From the NCBI GenBank assembly GCA_963825425.1, contig CAWGTF010000015.1, positions 62,001-126,000 of the forward strand: a stretch of 64,000 nt of DNA, read 5' to 3'. Both the position numbers and the translations under genes were made by a program. Of this stretch, positions 10,160 to 19,152 are shown piece by piece. This stretch comes from PALSA-607 sp963825425. GTDB lineage: Bacteria > Actinomycetota > Actinomycetes > Acidothermales > Acidothermaceae. Numbering within the stretch: position 1 is the first letter of the stretch; each line of letters starts with the position of its first letter. Below the pieces are notes generated by a model, which was not told the origin of the DNA, did no database searches, and was given only the letters and a program-made list of their open reading frames with translations.

Positions 10160-10777
10160 ATGCCCGTTAAGACCGCGAAGATCACCGATACCGTCGCCGC
10201 ACGCGTTGGCGCGGCCCGCCAGCTCGTCGGCACCCGTATCGTTCCCGTCGCCGTACCCGCCGGTCGCAAGGCGGCGACGCAGACCCGCCAACTCGTCGGC
10301 GAACGCATCATGCCGGCCGTCGGCCCGGCTGGTCGCAAGGCGGCCAAGCAGACCCGCCAGCTTTTCGACGAACGAATCGCGCCCGTCTTCGGCCCGTTTG
10401 GTCGCAAGGCAGCCACTCAAGCCCGCCAACTCGTCGGCGAACGCATCGTGCCGGCCGTCGGCACCGCGCTCGTTGTCTCTGCACCCATCCGCGGCGAAGC
10501 TCTTCGCCGTGGGCGCATGGCTGCCGCCGCACTTCGCACCGGCGAAGGCGTTGTCATGAAGAAGCGTCGTCGCTGGCCGGTGGCACTCGCGTGCCTCGGG
10601 CTGGGCGGCGTGCTCGGTGCGACGGCTGCCTGGCTGGCGCAAGCCGGAAAGCCCGTTCAGCTGACGCCGTACCCGCTCGAGTCCGATGACATGGACGACA
10701 GCACCGAGTTGCATTCCATGAACGGCGCGCACCCGCTCGACCTGACCGACGACTCGCCCGCGCACCACCCGGCCTGA
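10160..10777 (+). CDS. Repeat-containing membrane-associated protein (four 23-residue repeats)
   Basis: 205 residues from ATG 10160, preceded by a strong GGAGG. After a short head (MPVKTAKITDTVAARVGAA) come four near-identical 23-residue units with core RQLVGERIMPAVGPAGRKAA, the last one partial. Each unit is amphipathic and rich in Ala, Arg and Lys. A single membrane helix follows (about residues 138-158, VALACLGLGGVLGATAAWLA), then an acidic tail (SDDMDDSTE). The layout recalls the DUF5324-type proteins of Streptomyces found near this locus, but I cannot confirm homology. A longer reading from 10097 is possible but has no ribosome-binding site. The function is unknown. Confidence 0.72.
   Translation: MPVKTAKITDTVAARVGAARQLVGTRIVPVAVPAGRKAATQTRQLVGERIMPAVGPAGRKAAKQTRQLFDERIAPVFGPFGRKAATQARQLVGERIVPAVGTALVVSAPIRGEALRRGRMAAAALRTGEGVVMKKRRRWPVALACLGLGGVLGATAAWLAQAGKPVQLTPYPLESDDMDDSTELHSMNGAHPLDLTDDSPAHHPA
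10217..10462 (+). repeat. 69-bp tandem repeat, 3.6 copies, in frame
   Basis: Units at 10217-10285, 10286-10354, 10355-10423 and a partial copy at 10424-10462. Period is exactly 69 bp (23 codons). All units open with CGCCA at the Arg-Gln codons and share GGTCGCAAGGC near their ends (10262, 10331, 10400). The exact multiple of three keeps the coding frame whatever the copy number. Confidence 0.85.
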
Positions 10778-10830
10778 CTGCGTCGCGGTGGCGCGATGCG
10801 CGTGAGCCGCGTGCCTGCTTAAACCGCGCG

Positions 10831-10855
10831 CCAGCCTGACCACGTGTCAGGCTGG
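10831..10855. terminator. Perfect inverted repeat, likely bidirectional terminator
   Basis: CCAGCCTGAC and GTCAGGCTGG form a perfect 10-bp stem around a 5-base loop (CACGT). It lies between the convergent repeat-protein and Clp-N genes and covers the Clp-N stop codon. No T-run follows, as is common in high-GC actinobacteria. Confidence 0.6.
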
Positions 10856-11821
10856 CGGCGGGTCGGCCCCGCCCGCCGTGTCTACCCGCTCGGCGGTGGC
10901 CTGCAGACTCCCCTGCCACGCCCGCCAAATCTCCGCAAACCCCCGACTGCAGCTCGTCGTCGCCGCGGATCTCCTGAGCGCCGAGCGACGCCAGCAGTGC
11001 CTTCGCCGGCGCCACCAGCGTTGGATCCGTCGTCTCCATCACCAGGGTCGAGCCGCTGACGCGCATCAGCAGCTGTCGGCGTCCGGCCTCTTCTGGAAGC
11101 TCGTCGGTAGTACCGGCAACGTCGACCTCCCGCAGCGCGGACCTGGCCCGGTCGAGGTCGATCCCCAGACTGCCCAGCGCTTTCGCGGCCGCGCTGCTCG
11201 AATCACTGAGCGTCGCAAGCAACAGGTGGTGTGAGCCCACGGCGCCGCCAGCAGCGAGCCGCCTTGCTTCGTCGAGGCTGGCGTCAGCCGCGGTGGTGGT
11301 CCGCACGTCGTCACGCAACGACAACCAGCTGGGACGTCGTGGCGTGACCGCGCCCAAAATGGCCGACGCTTGCTCTCCGAGGCTTCGCCGGGCGGCACGA
11401 GGTCGAGGACCCGCATCCGCAAACTGAGCAGATCGACGCCCGCCTGGGTCAGCAGCCGAGCGCCTAGTCCCTCGCGTTCCCGAATCAGGCCGAGAAGCAG
11501 GTGCTCCGTGCCGATGTAGTCATGGTGCAGGCTCAGCGCCTCGCGCAACGCGAGCTCAAGGACCTTCTTCGCGCTTGGCGTGAAGGGGATGTGTCCGGCC
11601 GGTGTGCGCTTGCCCGCGCCGACAACGGCCTCGACCCGCGCCCGAGCCTCGTCGAGAGTCACTCCAGCGGCCAGCAGGGCCCGCCGTGCGACGCCGTCCG
11701 GCTCGGCCAGCAGCCCGAGCAGCAGGTGCTCGGTGCCGATGTAGTTGTGGTTGAACCGCCGAGCCTCGTCCTGGGCGAGCACGACGACTTGGCGGCCTGA
11801 TGGTGAGAATCGCTCAAACAT
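10847..11821 (-). CDS. Clp N-terminal-domain protein without AAA+ module
   Basis: Starts at ATG 11821 (MFERFSPSGRQVVVLAQDEA). Residues 1-75 and 80-150 are two ClpC-type N-domain repeats with the IGTEHLLLGLL signature (NYIGTEHLLLGLLAE and DYIGTEHLLLGLIRE). After a frame change near 11385, a more diverged third unit follows (DEARRLAAGGAVGSHHLLLA). The tail, after another change near 10945, ends ERVDTAGGADPPPA. No Walker motif is present, so it cannot be an unfoldase. Such proteins are thought to act as adaptors or substrate-binding modules for Clp machines. The stop is at 10847-10849, inside the hairpin. Divergent from the next gene, with an 80-bp shared promoter region. Confidence 0.78.
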
Positions 11822-11900
11822 GGGTTCAGCGTGCGCGCTGGCCCTATCCCCGTCAAGACTCTGCTAATAGCATGGTGATAGCAATCGGCGGAGGTGTGTT

Positions 11901-12251
11901 GTGGAGTGGGACGACCGGCTCGACGACTGGGATGCGTCGCTAGAGCTGACTGCGCAGCTCGAAGGCTCAGACTGGGTGACACTCGATGTCGCGGCCCGGC
12001 AGACCGGAGCCTCTCGAGCCGCATTGCGCAGCTGGTATCGCAACGGTGAGATCCCGTCGCGACTGACCGAAGGCCCACACGGTCCGACCCGCCTGGTTCC
12101 GCTCGCGGTCGTCGCAGCGCGTGCGGAGGCATCGCCGCGACTGCGTTACACAGCACAACGCCGCCTCGATGCTGAGGCACAACTCGCCCTGCTGAGTCAC
12201 CGCGTCGATGCACTCGAGGCTCGACTAGCAGCACTCGACCTACATCGGTAG
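11901..12251 (+). CDS. Small helix-turn-helix DNA-binding protein
   Basis: 116 residues, GTG start at 11901 preceded by GGAGGTG. A MerR/excisionase-like helix-turn-helix is visible at about residues 26-60 (TLDVAARQTGASRAALRSWY, then a wing with PSRLTEGPHG and TRLVPL). A C-terminal helix (AEAQLALLSHRVDALEARLA) looks like a short coiled coil for dimerisation. It is divergent from the Clp-N gene, and its 3' end overlaps the YCII gene by 12 bp tail to tail. It could regulate the Clp-N gene across the shared 80-bp intergenic region; this is inference. No effector domain is present. Confidence 0.75.
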   Translation: MEWDDRLDDWDASLELTAQLEGSDWVTLDVAARQTGASRAALRSWYRNGEIPSRLTEGPHGPTRLVPLAVVAARAEASPRLRYTAQRRLDAEAQLALLSHRVDALEARLAALDLHR

Positions 12252-12564
12252 CAGCTCGAAGATCTCGACGGCGCAGCTCCCGTCCTGGTTGGACAAGAAC
12301 GGAAGGCCGTCGGTGAACGCCTTCGCCGCAGCGAGATCGTCGGCCTCGACGATCGTGTAGCCGATCAGGTCGCCTGGCGGGTCCTTCCGTGCCGTCATCG
12401 CGAACGGACGCGCTTGACCCGAACGGGCTGCCGACGTCGACGAGTGCGGCCCCAACCTTGTCCATCCAGGCGCCAAAGGCAGCCATCCGCTCCGCGCCCT
12501 GCTCCGGAGTGAGGTCGTCCATCGAAGTGGCCGGGCCGCGGTAGAGGTAGATGAACTTCGCCAT
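12240..12564 (-). CDS. YCII-related domain protein
   Basis: Starts at ATG 12564 (MAKFIYLYRGPATSMDDLTP). About 108 residues after joining two frames near 12415. The second part reads PPGDLIGYTIVEADDLAAAK and ends AVEIFELLPM. The YGYTIVEA-like strand and DLAAAKAF helix are typical of the YCII/DGPF dimeric alpha-beta barrel family, whose members are mostly of unknown function. It stands alone with no obvious operon partner. Confidence 0.78.
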
Positions 12565-12708
12565 GTCGATCGTCCGTTTCGAAGAAGGGGCGTGTCCGAT
12601 GCACGCTCTCACTGCTTACGACGAACGACAACCGGCGAGACGGACAGCCGCTCGCAGGTGGATTGCCGCGACGCACGGCGACCACGGAACAGCGCCCGGC
12701 GCTCCCCG

Positions 12709-12936
12709 ATGAGCTGGATGCCGATTGAATATCAGACCCCCGCGATCGAGGACCGGGCGATCGAGGTGCAGATGCTATTTGGGGACCAGGGGCAGCACAG
12801 GGCGCCGTCAGTCCCCGACCTGATCATCGCCGCAACCGCTGAACTGGCAGGGCTCACGGTGTTGCACTACGACAAAGACTTCGACCTGATCGCCGCCGTC
12901 ACCGGACAACCCGTCGAACGCATCGCGACTCCGTAG
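12709..12936 (+). pseudogene. VapC-type PIN-domain toxin remnant (C-terminal half)
   Basis: Within the 500-bp gap between the YCII gene and tRNA-Ala, one frame encodes the C-terminal half of a VapC ribonuclease: VPDLIIAATAELAGLTVLHY, then DKDFDLIAAVTGQPVE. The fragment keeps the late PIN acidic residues (D in VPDL, D in YDKDFD). The N-terminal strand with the first catalytic Asp and the Glu helix is not recognisable upstream (12565-12708) in any frame, and no VapB antitoxin gene is visible. The rest of the gap (12937-13067) holds nothing I can identify. It may be a decayed toxin-antitoxin module beside tRNA genes, or a gene with several indels. Confidence 0.6.
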
Positions 12937-13067
12937 CCCCGAAGCATCGTCGCCAGCCCGACGACGGGACAGCTTCCGTCGCTCGTCGCCCACCGTCACA
13001 TCGAAAGAAGCGGGGGCGCAAGTCCGGAAAGAGCCTTTGACCTGCGGAAACGCTGGTCAGATGAGAG

Positions 13068-13140
13068 TGGAGACGAGGGGAATCGAACCCCTGACCCCCG
13101 CCTTGCAAAGGCGGTGCTCTACCAATTGAGCTACGTCCCC
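13068..13140 (-). tRNA. tRNA-Ala (anticodon TGC)
   Basis: The reverse strand folds as a full cloverleaf: acceptor GGGGACG pairs CGTCTCC, D-arm with TAGCTCAATTGGTAGAGC, anticodon stem-loop CGCCTTTGCAAGGCG (anticodon TGC) and T-arm AGGGGTTCGATTCCCCT. 73 bases with discriminator A; CCA is not encoded. Confidence 0.96.
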
Positions 13141-13169
13141 GGACACAACCAGTCGAGCGCGGCGAGCGA

Positions 13170-13304
13170 TCAGACCGCCGGCTCTGGCTCGACCGAGCTG
13201 GTTGCCTCGATCCACAGATCTTCTTCGGCCTGCGCCGCCTGCATGCGACGGTAGACCACCACACCGCCGGCCACGACGGCTGTCAACACCAGGAGCTTCT
13301 TCAC
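13170..13304 (-). CDS. DLW-39 family mini-protein
   Basis: A 44-residue protein between tRNA-Ala and tRNA-Ile. GTG start at 13304 with GAGGTG seven to eight bases upstream. It begins MKKLLVLTAVVAGGVVVYRR, a single short membrane helix, and contains the family hallmark acidic-DLW motif (AEEDLWIEATSS). The family is restricted to actinobacteria and always small; its function is unknown. The position beside tRNA-Ile, tRNA-Ala and gyrA is the family's conserved context. Confidence 0.88.
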   Translation of the reverse strand: MKKLLVLTAVVAGGVVVYRRMQAAQAEEDLWIEATSSVEPEPAV

Positions 13305-13333
13305 TGTTGTCACCTCGACTCGACGGCGGGGGG

Positions 13334-13409
<76 letters not shown>

Positions 13410-13487
13410 GCAACGTGCCTCGCCGAGGGTACCCCACGACGTCTGGCGGGTACCCCACTACCTCGGGCGCGACCCATCCGGAGCAGT

Positions 13488-14123
13488 TCACGGATCTGTG
13501 AGCGTGACCTCGATCCCTCCGACGAGATCTGAGATCAGGTTGTAGATCGCGGCACCGAGCGTCGACAGTGCCGTCAGCAGAACGACGTTGATCGCGCCGA
13601 TCACGGCGGCCACCCCGACGACCCGGCCGGCGCTCACCGGGCTGTGCAGGGTGCTGCTGGTCGTCGTCGGCGAAACTTCGTTGACCAACGTGTTGATCTG
13701 GGTCCAGACCCCCATCTTGCCGAGCACGCCATAGACGATCGCCACTGCGACGACGCACACCGCCAGCATGACGACGGACACGACGAAGCTCAGCTTCATG
13801 ACGGTCCACGGGTCGATGTGCTTGATCACCAACCGCGCCTTACGTGGCCCGCGTCGGGCAACCGCAACCTGCACCGGCCGTGGGCGGGCGGCGGCAGGAG
13901 CGGCACTGTCGGTCACAGCGCCAGGGTCGGTCGGCCAACCGGTCGCAACGCTTCGAGGGGCGGACGTCGCGGTGCTGAACTCAGCCGCAGGTTCCGGCGG
14001 TGCGACCGGTGACTCTTCGGGCTCCGACTCGATCACAGCAGCATGGGATTCGGTCGGCGCCTCGACCGGCGGCCGGGCGTAGGGACTACGCACCGGTCGA
14101 CCACCTAGGTCTCCGTCAGTCAC
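13488..14123 (-). CDS. DUF3566 domain membrane protein
   Basis: 211 residues from ATG 14123. A long Pro/Ala/Glu-rich cytoplasmic head (about 1-95) precedes the DUF3566 domain: RKARLVIKHIDPWTVMKLSF, a first helix (VVMLAVCVVAVAIVYGVL), a periplasmic loop and a second helix (VVGVAAVIGAINVVLLTAL). It ends YNLISDLVGGIEVTLTD, typical of the family. It lies 8 bp after the gyrA stop, the same arrangement as Rv0007 after gyrA in Mycobacterium. Probably an envelope protein; its role is unknown. Confidence 0.9.
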   Translation of the reverse strand: MTDGDLGGRPVRSPYARPPVEAPTESHAAVIESEPEESPVAPPEPAAEFSTATSAPRSVATGWPTDPGAVTDSAAPAAARPRPVQVAVARRGPRKARLVIKHIDPWTVMKLSFVVSVVMLAVCVVAVAIVYGVLGKMGVWTQINTLVNEVSPTTTSSTLHSPVSAGRVVGVAAVIGAINVVLLTALSTLGAAIYNLISDLVGGIEVTLTDP

Positions 14124-14131
14124 GGTTCTCC

Positions 14132-16755
14132 CTATTGCGAATCGGTCGGATCAGCGCCAGGCGCATCGTCTCCGATCGGACCGGCGTCAGCCAGCGGATC
14201 GTCATCGACTCCATTCTGCCCACCTGACTCCGGAGAAAGCGTGGAAGCGTCGATGTCGAGATCGTCGCCGTCGTCGGCGACCTCGGACCGCCTCCGCGTT
14301 ACGGCTGATGCCCACGACTGCGTCGCCGTCGGCGAGGTTGATAAGGCGCACCCCCATCGTGGCACGTGACGTCGGCCGCACCTCGTCGGACCGGGTGCGG
14401 ATCACGCCGCCTCCCGAGGTGATGGCAAAGATCTCGTCGCCGGTGCCAACGATCAAGGCACCCACGAGGCCTCCCCTGTCGTCGGTCAACCGTCGCTGTC
14501 AGCACGCCCTGCCCGCCTCGGCCCTGCACGGGGTATTCGTCGATCGGCGTCCGCTTGGCAAAGCCGCCGTCGGTGGCGGTGAACACGAAGGCGTCGGGCT
14601 GGGCCACCATCATCGCGAGCAGTTCGTCGCCTTCGCGGAATCGCATACCGATCACGCCGCTCGTCGCGCGACCCATCGGGCGCAGGGCGTCGTCGTTGGC
14701 GTGGAAGCGGATCGATTGACCCTTGCGGCTGATGAGCAGCAGGTCGTCGTCGGCAGACACGAGCCGGGCGGCGATGACGGCGTCTCCCTCACGCAAGTTG
14801 ATGGCAATCACACCGCCGGATCTGTTCGAGTCGAACTCGCCCAACGCCGTCTTCTTCACGAGTCCGTCACGAGTCGCGAGAACGAGGTAGGGCGCCACCT
14901 CGTAGTCGCGAAGCGCGAGTACCTGCGCGATCGTCTCGTCGGGTTGGAAGGCGAGCAGGTTCGCGACGTGTTGGCCGCGGGCGCTGCGCGCAGCCTCGGG
15001 CAGTTCGTACGCCTTCGCGCGATAGACACGGCCCTTGTCGGTGAAGAACAGCAACCAGTGATGAGTGGTCGTGACGAAGAAGTGCTCGACCACGTCGTCT
15101 TGCCGAAGCTGCGCGCCGATGATGCCCTTGCCGCCCCGGCGTTGGGCACGATAAAGGTCGGTCTTCGTCCGCTTGGCGTAGCCGCCGTTGCTGATGGTGA
15201 CGACAACGTCTTCTTCGGCGATGAGGTCTTCCATCGACACTTCGCCCTCGGCCGCGATGATGCGCGACCGCCGATCGTCGCCGTGCTTCTCGACAATCTC
15301 CGCGAGCTCGTCGCGGACGATACTGCGCTGCCGCGGCTCGTTGACGAGGATGGCGTTCAGGTCGGCAATGTCGGCCGACAACTCCTCGTACTCGTCGATG
15401 AGCTTCTGCCGCTCGAGTGCAGCAAGCCTTCGCAGCTGCATGTCGAGAATCGCGTTGGCCTGGATCTCATCGATCGCGAGCAGCGTCATCAAGCCTTCAC
15501 GCGCCACCTCGACCGTCGCACTGTCGCGAATGAGATTGATGACTTCGTCGAGTCGGTCGAGCGCAGCGAGATACGCGCGAACGATATGCGCGCGCTCTTC
15601 TTTCTTGCGCAAGCGGAATCGACTACGACGAACGATGACTTCGATCTGGTGCGCGATCCAATGCCGGATGAAACCGTCGAGGGCCAGCGTGCGCGGAACC
15701 CCGTCGACGAGAGCGACCATGTTGCAGCCGAACGTGTCTTGCAACTGCGTGTGCTTGTAGAGGTTGTTCAGGACGACCTTCGCGACGGCGTCGCGCTTCA
15801 ACACGATGACAAGGCGCTGGCCGGTTCGCGACGACGAGTCGTCACGAATGTCGGCGATCCCGGCAAGCTTTCCCTCGTTGACGAGTTCGGCGATCCGCAG
15901 CGCGAGATTGTCGGGGTTCACCTGATAGGGCAGCTGCGTGATGACGAGCAGCTGACGACCACGGTGGTCTTCTTCGACATCGATGACTGCTCGCATCGTC
16001 ACGGAGCCACGGCCGGTGCGGTAGGCATCTTCGATGCCTCGTCGTCCGACGATGAGACCGCCGGTCGGGAAGTCTGGACCGACGATTCGCTCAAGCAGCG
16101 CGTCGAGCAGTTCCTCGCGAGTGGCGTCGGCGTGCTCAAGCGCCCACATCGCGCCAGCGGCCACCTCGCGCAAGTTGTGCGGCGGAATGTTCGTCGCCAT
16201 ACCGACGGCGATACCTGCCGAACCGTTCACCAACAGGTTGGGGAAACGCGATGGCAGCAGCAGCGGCTCCATCGTCTTGCCGTCGTAGTTCGCGGTGAAG
16301 TCGACAGTCTCTTCGTCGATGTCGTCGACCATGCGCATCGCAAGTTGCGCCATGCGGCATTCGGTGTAGCGCATCGCCGCCGGCGGGTCGTTGCCGGGAG
16401 AACCGAAGTTGCCCTGCCCATCGACAAGCGGATAGCGCAACGACCACGGTTGGGCGAGCCGCACGAGTGCGTCGTAGATCGAGGAGTCGCCGTGCGGGTG
16501 GTACTGACCCATGACGTCACCGACGACGCGCGAGCACTTGTTGAATCCGCGATCTGGTCGGTAGCCGCCGTCGTACATCGCGTAGAGCACGCGGCGATGC
16601 ACCGGCTTCAATCCATCGCGGACGTCGGGTAGCGCGCGTCCGACGATGACGCTCATCGCGTAGTCGAGGTAACTGCGCTGCATCTCGCCCTGGAGGTCGA
16701 CCGGCTCGATCCGGCCGTGATTGGGCGGCGGTGGCAGCGTGGTGTCTTGGCTCAT
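14132..16755 (-). CDS. gyrA: DNA gyrase subunit A
   Basis: Breakage-reunion subunit of DNA gyrase. Starts at ATG 16755. The catalytic tyrosine is Tyr130 (AAMRYTECR). The quinolone-resistance region reads HPHGDSSIYDALVRLAQ, with Ser91 and Asp95 at the E. coli Ser83 and Asp87 positions. The GyrA box is QRRGGKG (near 15130). The beta-pinwheel C-terminal domain is split by frame changes near 14490 and 14295 and ends in an acidic tail (GDDAPGADPTDSQ). Total about 874 residues, normal. It lies 59 bp downstream of gyrB and 8 bp upstream of DUF3566, in one transcription unit. The C-terminal indels look like sequencing errors. Confidence 0.95.
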
Positions 16756-16814
16756 GGTGTCCTCACGGGCTTACGAAGGACGCAGGCCGAAAGCAGCGGG
16801 ATACGGGATGCTGA

Positions 16815-18896
16815 CTAGATATCGAGGAAGCGAACGTCTTTTGCGTTGCGTTGGATGAACGATCGCCGCTGCTCGACGTCCTCGCCCATGAGAATGGAGA
16901 AGATCTCATCGGCTCGTAGCGCGTCGTCGATGCTGACCTGGAGGAGCACGCGTTGGTTCGGATCCATCGTGGTGCTCCACAGTTCTTCGGCGTTCATTTC
17001 ACCGAGGCCCTTGTAACGCTGGATGCCGTCCTTGGGCAACTTGCGGCCAGCCTCGAGCCCAGCCGCAACCAAGCCCTCTCGCTCGCGTTCGGTGTAGGCG
17101 TATTCGGGCGTGCCGTTGGTCCACTTCAACCGGTACAACGGCGGCTGCGCGAGGTAGATGTGGCCGGCCTCGACGAGCGGCTTCATGTAGCGGAACAGCA
17201 GCGTCAGTAGCAGTGTGCGGATGTGCTGACCGTCGACGTCGGCATCGGCCATCACCACGATCTTGTGGTACCGCAACTTGTCGATATCGAACTCATCGTG
17301 CACGCCGGTACCAAGCGCAGAGATGACCGCTTGCACCTCGGTGTTCTGCAGACACCCGATCGATGCGCGCCCGTTCGACGTTGAGAATCTTTCCGCGGAT
17401 CGGAAGGATCGCCTGCGTACGCGGATCACGACCTTGGCGCGCGGAACCGCCGGCGGAGTCACCCTCGACGATGAAGACCTCGCACTCTTCCGGGTGCGAC
17501 GACTGGCAGTCGATCAACTTGCCGGGTAGCCCACCACCGCCGAGCAGGCCCTTGCGATTGCGCGCGAGGTCTCGTGCCTTGCGCGCAGCAACGCGCGCGC
17601 TCGCGGCCTGGATGCCCTTGCGGACGATCTCCTTGCCTTCGGTTGGGTTCTTCTCGAACCACTCGCCGAGCTTGTCGTTGCAGGTCGTCTGCACGAACCC
17701 CTTGACCTCGGTGTTGCCGAGCTTGGTCTTCGTCTGACCTTCGAACTGCGGGTCGGTGAGCTTGACCGACACGATGCAGGTGAGACCCTCGCGCACGTCC
17801 TCGCCGGAGAGCCGATCTTCCTTCTTCTTGATCAGGCCCCAGTCCTCGCCGAACTTGTTGACCAGGGTCGTGAGCGCCGCGCGAAATCCCTCTTCGTGCG
17901 TGCCGCCTTCGTGGGTGTTGATCGTGTTCGCGAACGTGTGCACCGACTCGGTGTAGCTGGTGTTCCACTGCATCGCGAGCTCGAGGGTCATCGCGTTCGC
18001 TTCGCTCGACTCGAACGCGATGATGCTGCGGTGCGCCGGCTCCTTCGCCGTGTTCAGGTACTCGACGTAGTCGACGAGACCGCCGTCGTAGCGGTAGGTC
18101 ACCTCGGCCGGATCGGCCTCGACCTCGACCGTGCCGATGTCGTCCTCGTCGCCTTCGGTGTGCTCGCCTGGACGTTCGTCGCGCAGCCGCAGCGTGAGGC
18201 CCTTGTTGAGGAAGGCCATCTCGCGGAACCGGTTGGACAGCGTCTCGAAGTTGTAGTCGGTGGTCTCGAAGATGTCGGGGTTGGCCCAGAACGTGATCGT
18301 GGTGCCGGTCTCTGACGTCTCCTCGCCACGAACGAGAGGCCCGGTCGGGACGCCGATCAGGTAGGTCTGCCACCACACGTAACCGTCGCGCTTGATCTCG
18401 ACTTCGAGCCGCGACGAGAGGGCGTTCACGACGGAGACACCGACGCCGTGCAGTCCGCCGGAGACCTTGTAGCCGCCACCGCCGAACTTGCCGCCCGCGT
18501 GCAGCACGGTGAGGACGACCTCGACGGCCGGCTTCTTCTCACTCGCCACCTCATCGACCGGGATGCCGCGCCCGTTGTCGGACACCCGCACCCCGCCGTC
18601 TGCCTGGAGCACGATGTCGATCGTGTCGCAGTAGCCGGCCAGCGCTTCGTCGACCGAGTTGTCGACCACCTCGTAGACCAGGTGGTGCAGGCCGCGCTCG
18701 CCAGTGGAGCCGATGTACATGCCGGGTCGTTTGCGGACCGCTTCGAGACCCTCGAGCACGGTGATCGAGTCGGCGTTGTACTCCACAGGCTCCGAACTCT
18801 CGTCGCGCTCCGCGGACACTGCGGGCTCGTCCGCTCCGCGGACACTGCGAGCTCAGCAGGGTCAAGCTCTTCGGGGATGACTGCCTCTTGAGTCAC
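16815..18896 (-). CDS. gyrB: DNA gyrase subunit B
   Basis: ATPase and TOPRIM subunit of gyrase. Motifs: NSVDEALAGY, DNGRGIP and GGLHGVG (GHKL ATPase), EGDSAGGSA and DADVDGQHI (TOPRIM metal site), and C-terminal QRYKGLGEMN. One frame change lies near 17355 (after VERARIDR). The 5' end is unusual. A GTG at 18896 with GGAGG upstream starts MTQEAVIPEELDPAELAVSAER. An 18-bp sequence is then repeated 26 bp apart (18832-18849 and 18806-18823), which breaks the frame. Removing one 26-bp unit joins AVSAER to DESSEPVEYNADSI. Otherwise translation must begin at the GTG at 18819 inside the second copy. The core protein is intact either way. Confidence 0.94.
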
Positions 18897-18934
18897 GAGT
18901 GCGGTTGCCTCCTGCCGGTCCCCACCAGCGTGCT

Positions 18935-19006
18935 TGCGTACAGAACCGCTGCAGGGCCGCTGCGGTTCGGGGAGTGGTGTCCATTGTAGTCGATGTGCGT
19001 ACAGAA
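18935..19006 (-). promoter_or_regulatory. Candidate gyrB promoter region with direct repeats
   Basis: Upstream of gyrB, TGCGTACAGAA occurs twice (18935-18945, 18996-19006), 61 bp apart. Between them, on the minus strand, lies a good -10 hexamer TACAAT (18983-18988), about 87 bp ahead of the GTG at 18896. No convincing -35 is seen. Gyrase promoters are usually supercoiling-responsive; the repeats could bind a regulator. The rest of the 18897-19152 gap has only GC-rich palindromes. Confidence 0.35.
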
Positions 19007-19152
19007 ACGGCCCCTGCGGGGCCCTAGCTGTGACTCAGTGGCGCGAACTCCCATGCCTGTGGATCCCCGTACCTGACCGCGCTCCCGCAAGGGCCTTTCG
19101 ACCCTTGCTCCGGACGGGCGACGACGCAGCGCTAACGACAGGGGATCGGGCG

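Noticed and set aside
9497..10843. 448-codon minus-strand frame spanning ppiA and the repeat protein
   Set aside because: Only its last third corresponds to a piece of cyclophilin; the rest is antisense to the repeat protein.
14308..16632. 774-codon open frame on the plus strand opposite gyrA
   Set aside because: Exact antisense of the conserved gyrA; its translation is low-complexity and shows no family motif. GC-rich coding sequence often leaves the opposite frame open.
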